From contig NC_045139.1 in assembly GCF_008831285.2 (NCBI RefSeq), forward strand, positions 1,930,704 through 1,994,703: a stretch of 64,000 nucleotides of DNA, written 5' to 3'. Positions 52,431 through 61,278 of the stretch are shown piece by piece. Source of the DNA: Nymphaea colorata. Its lineage: Eukaryota; Streptophyta; Magnoliopsida; Nymphaeales; Nymphaeaceae. Positions within the stretch are counted from its first letter, which is position 1; each line of letters begins with the position of its first letter. A program made the translations under genes and the position numbers. The notes beneath the pieces are model-generated. The model had not been told where the DNA came from, searched no databases, and saw nothing but the letters and a program-made list of their open reading frames with translations.

Positions 52431-52699
52431 TTACAATTAATTATTAAAGTATTTCTTTCTGCAATCCAACCTTATAAATATGTCGTAAGAGAGATTTGGT
52501 GAGAAATATATATTAAGGTGGTCATTATTTTTTTTTAACAATATTTGTTTAATAATAATAGAAAAGATTAAACTTTTATAAAAAAAATAATTGAACTAAA
52601 ATATGGTTCATGTATAATTAGTGCTTTTAAAAATATTAGGAGGATCACTCGCTGTCTAGAACATTTTTTTAACGGTCTGGTTTTTGTTACTCGGTCAAG

Positions 52700-52885
52700 T
52701 AATTCCGCTATCGCCTCCGGAAATGAGCGTAACGAGTCTCTTTCGCTTCTCTCTATCTACTAACCCTAACCCTAGCTTTTTCTTCGTATATAATTCCGCT
52801 ATCGGCTTATTAACGAGCACAACGCCGTCACACACACTCTCTCTCTCTCTCTCTAACCCTAGCTATTCTTCACTATATAAATCTG
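52700..52885 (+). promoter_or_regulatory. Tandemly duplicated telo-box/TATA promoter of the snoRNA unit
   Basis: Two similar blocks lie in a row. Each starts AATTCCGCTATCG (52,701 and 52,793), has a telo box AACCCTAG (about 52,750 and 52,855, the first doubled as AACCCTAACCCTAG), then TTCTTC and a TATA-like TATATAA (about 52,785 and 52,873). Telo boxes are common in plant promoters of ribosomal protein and snoRNA genes. CT-rich sequence follows, as in plant leaders. RNA polymerase II transcription towards the right is inferred. Confidence 0.6.
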
Positions 52886-53074
52886 CCATGCCCTCTCCTG
52901 GAGAATCATTCCGCTCGTCTCTCTCTCTTTCTCCGAGTCCCTTACCACTTCCCCTCTTCTCTCCCATTTACATGTGTTTCGTGTTTCCCTTTGATTTTCC
53001 CATCTTCTTCTTCCTATTTCACAAGGATTCCAAGTCTCATCTTGGTTTTATTTGAAGAGGCTAGCGCTATTGGG

Positions 53075-53162
53075 GTGGCTGATGATGAAAACCATAATCT
53101 TAGCGGATTTCAATGAGGCTCGTCTTGTCGATGATCTCATATGTTACACACACTGAGGCCTT
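53075..53162 (+). ncRNA. Box C/D snoRNA with two guides for neighbouring 25S rRNA sites
   Basis: A perfect C box ATGATGA (53,082-53,088) and D box CTGA (53,153-53,156) lie about 65 bases apart, with short GGC/GCC pairing just outside. Inside are a C'-like CGATGAT (53,129-53,135) and a D'-like ATGA (53,113-53,116). Upstream of D', CTTAGCGGATTTC is complementary to GAAATCCGCTAAG. Upstream of D, TGTTACACAC is complementary to GTGTGTAACA. From memory these two strings are almost adjacent in plant 25S rRNA. The +5 rule predicts 2'-O-methylation of the third A in the first string and of the second U of GTGTGTAACA. I cannot assign a family name. Confidence 0.8.
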
Positions 53163-53320
53163 CCCCCTCTCTCCCCGTCATCTTTATCTGTTTATTTTTC
53201 TTTCTCTCCTTTTATAATCTTGTTTCTCTGGTTGCATTTCTTCTAATTTTTGAAAAAAAAATGAAAATCTGTTTTGGTTTTTGATTTTGTTGGTTTACTC
53301 TTCATTCCCTGAGAGCTTGA

Positions 53321-53428
53321 TGACCGCTATGATGAGGTTAACATCTGTGTTCTTTGGGCAGTGGTGGGTTTTCTTCCTCACCGTGAGCCTTGAACCATAA
53401 ACGACTTCTCCTTCCACTGAGCGTTCTG
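53321..53428 (+). ncRNA. Box C/D snoRNA with an 18S rRNA guide
   Basis: The C box ATGATGA (53,329-53,335) and D box CTGA (53,417-53,420) are enclosed by a terminal stem, GACCGCT with AGCGTTC (six of seven pairs). The 15 bases before the D box spacer, ACGACTTCTCCTTCC (53,401-53,415), are fully complementary to GGAAGGAGAAGTCGT, which I recall from near the 3' end of plant 18S rRNA. The +5 rule points to the second A of GGAAGG. It lies about 160 bases after the first snoRNA, so both probably come from one precursor, a common arrangement in plants. Confidence 0.78.
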
Positions 53429-54970
53429 TCTCTCTCTCTGCATTCCCCTTTTATCTGCTCTATTTTATCTGTCTCCCATGTGTCACTAAACATGCCAAGC
53501 TGCCATTATCTATAATAGAAGAAGCGAGTGGAACTAACCAAGAGAATGCCCTAATCTTTGGTTTCTTTAATTTCTGTAAGATACATGGTGCTTTCCCTTA
53601 TACTCATTTCCGACGTCGCCCTTATTTTTCTATGTTCATTCACAGCATTGTTCTTAGGTTGAACTTCTATCGTCATAGGAATTACAGGTTTAGATTTCCA
53701 GGAACTTTACCTTTTTTTATCATATTCTCTTTCATAGGATTCAGATCTCAACAAAACTGAGTTGTAAAGAGGCAAATTACGTTCGTTTTCAATGTTGTAG
53801 TTTACAAGTATATGAAACTTCTTGAAAAGTTAGGTCGGTTGTGCAATAAAAATACTGATTTAAGCACTTATTAATTATTAGTCTTCTATTTCTCCAGATT
53901 ACATACTAATAGGCTCAAGTTTTCAGCAAAAAGTAGCAGTCCTAATTAGTTTTCGTTAATTAGTCGATTTTAATTTCCCGCTATTTTTAGCAAAACTTAT
54001 AAATAAAATATACATGTATAGCAGAGTTCGAGGGAAAAAATCGCTCTAACAATTAATTAAAAAATTAATTGAGCTTAATATTGTTGGTTGTAAGTATGTG
54101 TCAAAGGTACTTTTTAAATATCGTTTTTAAGAAAAAAAAAAACTTAAAAGCTATAGTGTGATTTTACTTGAGTTTCCCTCAACCTTTTTTTCTGCCCCCT
54201 CAAAAGTAAAAAAAAAACAACAAATAAAATTTAATTGATGGCAAAATGAAAGATAAACATTGTTAAATATTTTAGGTTGCAAAAGTATAAAATTCATTGT
54301 TGGTTTTAAAAACACTATGTATTTACATCATTTTAAGTTTTTTTCAGATGTTGGAAAGAAGGAAACAGCGACATTTTTCATGTTGTTGTTTACAATAGCC
54401 ATGGTAATTTAATATTTTTTCGATACTTTTTTAAAATTTGTTGATATATATACATTTCAAATGTACATGAATGCAAAAAATTAACAAATTTTCTCTCCCT
54501 TTGTCATGAAAATTTTCTAATCTGTCTATTAGTATTGAAAAATGAATTTCTTAACTTCTTTCCCCTACTATCAACCCTGGTAACTACCTTAAGCATAATA
54601 TTAGCCTCAATGTAAAATTACACAGAAGTATTAGATTGCCTAGATTGAATGTCCTTTCTTCCAGACACACTAGAGCCATCCCTGAACTAATGAGGACCAA
54701 AAGTCTCCTCTGAATGTTCTCCTTGACTTTGCATCTTGGAATTCAAATCTCCTTTCGCCATTTCATCAGAAGATTAACCTCTCCACCCTTGTTCCATGAG
54801 TGGAGGAATTCCATGGGCATTTTAACTAGCAAACATTATATTTAGTTTGCCGGTTTTAATTCCATATCCTCTGTGGTATTATGACAAGTGAATATACTAA
54901 TCAAGTGGTCTACCAACACTTTTGGGACCAATTTCCTCTTTGTACTATGGCTCAAAAATGACACACAGGA
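53429..54970. other. Intergenic AT-rich sequence, no gene seen
   Basis: No coding exon or further C/D box pair was found. A hairpin with AACCAA and TTGGTT arms lies at about 53,535-53,565 and is followed by ATACATGG. I considered an H/ACA snoRNA but no proper H box is visible. The rest is AT-rich with no repeats shared with the TNL cluster. Confidence 0.45.
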
Positions 54971-54982
54971 GCGAAAGAATTA

Positions 54983-57283
54983 TCACCACAATTTGTTCTG
55001 AAGCCAAAGAAGCAGTAAGACCACACCCAAGAGCACAGCATTTCATCAGTTGCTCTCTCAAGCATTAGGAAGTTAACTGGAAGACAATACTGATTTTGTA
55101 CATAACAGCTGAAGCCGAACAATAGGTGAAGCAGATAAAGAATGAACACAAAGGAACTCAAACACAAAACTGAAACATTCATTTCAATTTTGATTTGATG
55201 AACCAAGTGTCCAAGATGACTGGAGGATGTGCTCTTTCCTTCTTCATGGCAGACTACATGATAGTAATAAAGCTTTTAATGAAATCCAGATTTCTGGAAG
55301 ACAATCTTTTTATTACATATACTACAGCTAAATCATAGGTGAGGCAGATTAAGAAAATGAATCAGGAACTTATCCACGGAACTTAAACATTCAGCTTAAT
55401 CCTGCAACATAATGAACCAAGTAGCCTATTCATAAATTGAACTACCACTTATTTGCTGGATCACATGAAAGTGACAAAGCTTAATTGAAGTCCAATTCAA
55501 TGGTACAGAAAGCCGCTAAGCTTAGAATATCAGTCTAGTTATAAAATTAGATATGCAATTGTTTTCAGGCTTTTCCTTTCTATGGTGTGTCTATAAAACC
55601 GTACCTGACACCAACTGCTCGTAAGAAAATTATAAGCCAGCAGAGATGTATTAGTGGTCTGGTGAATCATACTTTGTCTTTCCACAAAAGCAGAGTTGTC
55701 TTCACTCGTGCAGGAATGCAAAATCAGATTTTAATTTTCTAACCTTTCTTGTGGGTTTGGTGAAGGATCTTTAAACATTCTTAGCATTGGTTCTAGATAG
55801 CATATTTAGGGTTGTATGGGTCCCAGAATCCAATTGGAATGCTGACAAATCAGGGGTACCCAGAAGCCCATCAATTATGCGTAAACCACAAAACTTATAT
55901 CTTGTGGCTTTCGAAAGATAATGTCATATTACAGTAATTTCAGACAGTAGAAAGAAAAGCATAAATCATCCACTAAACCATATGACTGAAGAAGGCAAAC
56001 TGAAAGAACAGCAACCTCAGGAAGATGATTCTAGAATTTTGGTATTTCATTATATATAGACAAAAATCATAATGCCTGACCTGTTGATTCGAGACTTTCG
56101 CTTTCCTAGCATACATGCGGGATTCAATTGTCAACAGGCTTGACAATTGACTGACCTCTGCAAGCCCAGAAAATGGTGATATGGTAAACCATGAGAACCA
56201 TGTGACAGAGAGGAGACAAAGAGATGAGAGAAACAGGAATCTAGAGCTCTGACTAGCATGAAAATAGCCCTAAAGAAGAAGGCAACATTGTGTCAACCAC
56301 ATCCAACAAGTACTTGTATGGAACTGGAAATGAACTAAAAAAATTGGAAGTCTGGGAGCCATTTTAGCCTGTATATCACATGTAAATTTCAAAGAGAAGA
56401 GAAACAGCATACAGTCCAACTTCTCTTCCGCACCAAGGACTTCTTGAATATTGTGGGTCATTATTTGGTGGACTTCATACAGGTCATCGTTCAACTTCGC
56501 CAGATTGTGCTGGGTACGTGTGTCAAGGTGTAGTTTCCAAGTCTTCTGAAAGAATGCATCTTGGACACAAAAGAAAATAATTATCAGCCAACACAGTTCA
56601 AAAAGAATTGAAACCAAACTTTCAGAGACCCCTGCAGACGTCAAATGCAGGAAACAAACCAAATCTGGCGAAAGCATATGGTTTGGCAACCATTTCAATC
56701 TGGCTTCCATTGACCCTCAAACTCATTTTTGAGATCTACAACGTACTGAAAAGCAAGCTTGTTTGGATATCAACAATCGCACACTGTTAGGTAGCATACT
56801 CAACCTTCAATTATATAGCTGTAAGTCTGTAACAATGAGTTAAGCTGGACAAATCATACTGATAACCAAATTAGTTCTCATCAGATGATTTTCATATTTG
56901 CCAGAAGTGAAAATTTTACATATGGATCAACACTAGTACCATGATATGTAAACTCCAATCATTTCAACATGTGCAGCATCATCCTAACCAGAATCAATAA
57001 ATAAAATAATATGGGCACCTCATACAACCACACACAAGGAAGCCATTGGTCAGATAAACAGCATGTACAATATACATGGACTGATGGACGAGAAAAAAGG
57101 GATACTGGAATATATAGGGTCCAGTCTCAACTGACATCCGTGAAGGATCATGTTGGCTATTTTACAGATTCTTGAACAGACTTCGCCTGAAAATTCAACG
57201 TCATTCAGATCACACCCATCGTCCACCCCACTAGCAATTGGCAGGCCATCAGTAACCCATGCTATCATTGTCAACTTCACCAA
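54983..57283 (-). pseudogene. SEC22-like R-SNARE pseudogene with introns preserved
   Basis: SEC22 is a longin-type R-SNARE of ER-Golgi transport. Exon relics on the minus strand: 57,106-57,283 (VKLTMIAWVTDGLPIASGVDDG, then DPSRMSVETGPYIF), 56,660-56,818 (YIIEG, LTVCD, KLAFQYVVDLKNEFE, VNGSQIEMVAKPYAFARF), 56,413-56,559 (DTRTQHNLAKLNDDLYEVHQ), 56,081-56,157 (VSQLSSLLTIESRMYARKAK) and 54,983 to about 55,045 (LLGVVLLLLWLQNKLW then stop, the membrane anchor). Splice borders and phases still fit, so it arose from a genomic copy, not a retrocopy. It is dead: the start codon is TTG, exon 1 has a frame break and a stop, exon 2 two stops and a 2-base loss, the exon 3/4 junction a TAG, and exon 5 a deletion. 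The last intron contains a degenerate tandem duplication of about 215 bp (55,077-55,500). Confidence 0.88.
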
Positions 57284-57289
57284 TTTGAT

Positions 57290-59150
57290 TTACAGGCTTT
57301 GACACAGCAAGACTTGATATGGCTGAACACATCCAGAACTAATAAACAGGTCGCTCCAAACGTTGCACCAAGTGGTGAACCACATGTAAGCAGCTAAGTT
57401 GTCAAAATCCAATATCTGACACAAGTCACTTAGGGCCTTAAAAAAAAACTAGTCAGGATCGGTCCAGGGCTCCCGATAATTGTTTGATTTGGTCCAATCT
57501 AGTCAACTAAAAGTCTAAAACAAAACAAAAATAACATACGAAGATATAGATATTAAGCTCACACACACACAGATAGACACCACACATGCAAATTACAACC
57601 TAACAATTACGATTTGGGACAACTCAAACAACTCTCTATCACTCATGAATTCTTACTGTTGAACATTTAATGAGAGAGATAGGAAATTGCCTGAGTTGTC
57701 TCATGAATTTAGTTACGACACACACCCATGTGCATGGACACACACCAAAAATGTTCTGAGGAGAAGGAATTTATACTTTCAAAAATCTTGACAAAATGGA
57801 AAGAAGAAAATGTAGGTCAGACCCAAGAAACCTACTAGTTTGCATACTAACTAGTCGATGTAGTCGGTGAAATAGTCCAGGGTTTAAGGCCCTACTGACC
57901 GCATGACCACAGACTAGTCAGATGACTACCAATTAGGCAACTAATCAACTAGTTGGCTCACTAGTTGCCTAGGTAAGCGCAACTATTCACTTTCACATTT
58001 TCATGTACAGAACCGTGTAACTTTATAGAAACTCACAATAACAAGGCAGCCAGAGGAAGCACTATTTTGTTGGCACAAATGATTACAAGTAAAACCAACA
58101 TGAGTTAAGGTGCAACAAGAACAACAAGGGCACCACTACGTGGGGTAGTTATCTCTCTAATGATACTTTATCTCTAGACATGGATTATTTCCCAAGCATT
58201 TGCTTTTCCCTGAACATGTTTACTTCGTTTGATGCTGGATGAGTTTGATGAAGTCTTGAAAGAATGTTTATTTCCAATAGCAGGTGAATTGGATCTCACC
58301 ATGCAATTCCAATGACCTGTAGGTTGTGAAAGGAAATATTCAATTCAAAAAGTAGAACTGCTGTTAAGGTTGGACCATCATAAAGCAATTTGACACTTCT
58401 AAATTCCGTCAGTCTTTAAGAATAGAAGCAATAAGAAAGTGCACTTCTACCAGAAACAATAATACTTGAGAAAATGAAGAATGTGCGAACTCAAACCAAT
58501 GATCAGTCACCTGAGAATTACAAGTTCTCTTTTCTATTCTCTTGACGAATAGCCAGCTCGTATAAAAACTCCCACCACACAACGTAATTTCTCATTCACA
58601 ACATTCTTAGCCGCCATCCAAGGAGCACCAAGTCTCGGGCGGAGACAGGCCAAGAATGCGAGCTATCGCATTTCAAATGAATGACCACTTCTCGAAAAAA
58701 GCTTGTTATTCGAAAAATTTAACCCCATAAAGAACTTCGCCCGAGTTAAAGAGAGGATTCCAATTTCCAAACAAAGAAACTCAAACCTTGCAAATGTGTT
58801 GTATCTTTTGACCGATACACTAGCATCTAAAACCGATAATTCAGTGATAACACAAAATTAGTGTATCCGGATAACGTGACGGAACGCACGAGTAGGGTAC
58901 CCAGATCAAAGACTCCAACCATCAAAACAAATAGCGATGCACGAAAGAAAAATTAACTCCACTATAACGGTTCGGTCTATCTATAGCCGGTGAATAATGA
59001 ACAAGCCATTCCTAATACACAACAATTTCATTTATGAAGATTGATTCTCATCTCATTTTTCTCCTCACGTAGATTTCAAACAATGGAGGGCTTTGAAAAT
59101 GAGGATACTCATACATTTGTAATCTTCGCAGGAACAGAACAGAGAAGAGA
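57290..59150. other. Intergenic, no gene recognised
   Basis: I could not recognise any protein-coding exon. A block at 57,845-57,970 (AGGGTTTAAGGCCCTACTGACC and following) recurs in diverged form at 4,408-4,495 and contains CTAGT and GACTAG repeats. It is probably a dispersed non-autonomous element. Part of this stretch may have been the promoter or leader of the SEC22 copy. Confidence 0.45.
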
Positions 59151-59155
59151 GAGAG

Positions 59156-59330
59156 ATACCTTCTTGAAGGTCTGGAAAGCAAGACGAAGAAGAGAGAGCG
59201 AGAGAGAGATATATATATATATATATATACCTTCTTGAAGGTCTGGAAAGCAAGACGAAGAAGAGAGAGCGAGAGAGATATATATATATATATACCTTCT
59301 TGAAGGTATGGAAAGCAAGACGAAGAATGG
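59156..59330. repeat. Three-copy tandem repeat with (GA)n, (AT)n and a palindrome
   Basis: The units begin at 59,156, 59,227 and 59,290. Each reads ATACCTTCTTGAAGGT, TGGAAAGCAAGACGAAGA, then GA-rich and AT-rich tracts. ACCTTCTTGAAGGT is a near-perfect palindrome. On the minus strand each unit also offers a 3' splice-like TTTCCAG and a 5' splice-like AAG/GTATAT. Confidence 0.85.
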
Positions 59331-59640
59331 CCTCTGGAGCCCCAAAATCCCGAAACGGTTGTGAAACCCTACAGCATGGAGACCAGAGCATTCACGAAAT
59401 TCCTGCGCCCAGAATGTCTGTGCCTTCAGGAAACCATGAGAAACGCAATCCAAAGAGGGAGGGGGAGGGAGAGAGAGAGACTCTGAGTTCACATCCGCTC
59501 GAACCATCTTCCCCCTTCAAGAAGGCTAGTCTCTTCGAAGGAGCGTTTGGATGCTCTAGGAAAAGATTTCGCGGGAAAGCAAGTACTCGCCATCAGCGCT
59601 GCTGTTTTGCTCAGTTTGATTGAAGAAAGAAAGATTACAT
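59331..59640. other. Possible exon or leader of unknown gene
   Basis: This stretch is less AT-rich than its surroundings and open on both strands. A plus-strand frame from 59,327 (MASGAPKSRNGCETLQHG, ending near 59,623) and minus-strand frames from 59,391 and 59,507 can be read. None resembles a family I know. The minus-strand frame at 59,391 would run into the repeated splice-like site at 59,307. It could be a 5' leader exon of the SEC22 copy, but this is a guess. Confidence 0.25.
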
Positions 59641-60191
59641 CAAGCAGTTAATGCCAGTATGAACGTTGACCTTGCCATCGTTTTAGGAGCTTTGTTCACA
59701 AATCCGATACCGAGGAAAATCTTTGACGAGTGAAAATCTCACGGTTTTCTTGAACTTCTTCTCTTCTTTGATTTTCTTTTATGGAAACTTATATTAGCAA
59801 ATAATGTATATTTACTAACAAATAAAAAATGACATGAAAATATAAGTTGGTAAGCAAATATTAATATTGCATCAGCGTGGCATTCGAAAAAGCAGCGTGA
59901 AGCCGGAACCACGTCAAAATTGAAGAAGCTAAGTTTCCAAAAGAAATATGAATTTCTTGGCAATGCACAAAGACAAGTTTGATGAAGTCAATCCACTAAT
60001 TCCTTGGCGATTGTGTGAAATTTGTGTATACGTTCAGAATGATGCCCAATTTTTGATATGTTCTGGTTTATCAATGTAGATATCACAGCCATCATTTGTT
60101 AGGCAGGGGCATGCATATTGTGCAGATATCTTGAAAGTTGTCTTATAATATGTTCTTAGATCTGAAACAGGCCGCTAAATGCAGCAAGCTG

Positions 60192-60245
60192 ATGGACAAA
60201 CAAATAGACAAATAATGGACAAACAAATAGACAAATAATGCAACC
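60192..60245. repeat. Short tandem duplication
   Basis: GGACAAACAAATAGACAAATAAT occurs twice in a row. The rest of 59,640-61,278 has no recognised gene apart from the possible SINE head next to this. Confidence 0.7.
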
Positions 60246-60259
60246 AAATGAAGCAGGAG

Positions 60260-60340
60260 GGTAGGCAGACACCATAGGATTCGATCCTCGATCTAGATGT
60301 TCTTCAAGTAGAATGTTAACACTTTCTCCTCTTGCTTACT
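60260..60340 (-). mobile_element. Possible decayed tRNA-derived SINE head
   Basis: On the minus strand GTGTTAACATTCTACTTG resembles an A-box region, and AGGATCGAATCC (60,277-60,288 on the plus strand) resembles a B box, about 35 bases apart, as in plant Au-type SINEs. No poly(A) or poly(T) tail or target duplication was found, so this is a weak call. Confidence 0.3.
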
Positions 60341-61278
60341 AGAGAAGTCCTTTTTTCCTTATCATTCAGTCATATTGAGTTTGGTGAATTATGTGGCTTT
60401 CAGTTTCTGAAATTCTCGTTACCTCATGAACTAATCAGCAGATTTCTAGTTGATTTTTTTGACAAGCTTGAACTGGGTGTCTGTTGACCAGTTGAAAACC
60501 TTTCATGAACAATTCAACAATATCTTCTCATGAAATGGTCAAGAACAGAGTTCTTTCACTTTTTCTGATTCCACATGCACACAAATTTCTCCATTGCATA
60601 AAAGTTGTTTTCCAATCACTTTGAAAATATAAAAAATTGGTCTGCAATGTGTAATCTGCTTGAGATTCGTAGAAGTATTTTGCTCTGGGATTAACAATTA
60701 AGTTGCGATCGCAATTTACATGCTCTTTATTAATTTCTGTCCCCCAACAGGAACCTGAATTCCTGCCATTTCTAGGACGAAATTTTCCTGTCAGTGAGAT
60801 AAGATATCATGGACCAATCAAATCAGCTTGATCCATTCATGGAGGTGATCACTTTCAAGTACTAACATCTCTTATGATGCATATTTGCCTAATATCTGTA
60901 AACTCAGTAAAAAAAACGAGTTCTACTCCATCCTTTGGTCATTGGTTAGTTTTTGTCAGGATTGATCTTCTGAATTTTTATAGGATGATACTATTATGTA
61001 CATCGACTTCATTATGATGAGAAGTCAGTCTGGTGCTCCAATGACGAGAGAAATATGCAATATCATATCAGAGAGACATTTCTCAGTACAGATTACCATG
61101 TAACTGATGGTATGACGGGGTCGAATATCACAACCACACATACATATACATCATATATTGCTAGCTGCAACTTCTCCTAATTCTACTACTGCCCATAAAG
61201 CTACATAATTGAGGTGAAATTCTTTGACTTGCTTTAATATATGATTGGAACTTTGGGAGTCATATTCTATGATGTTGC

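Noticed and set aside
52684-53055. Plus-strand frame of 123 codons with Ser/Pro/Leu-rich product
   Set aside because: It overlies a CT-rich leader with telo boxes and TATA boxes that precedes two snoRNAs. The composition is that of a pyrimidine-rich leader, not a protein.
53480-53600. H/ACA snoRNA as a third member of the snoRNA unit
   Set aside because: One hairpin and an ACA-like string are present, but no H box and no second hairpin with a guide pocket could be placed.
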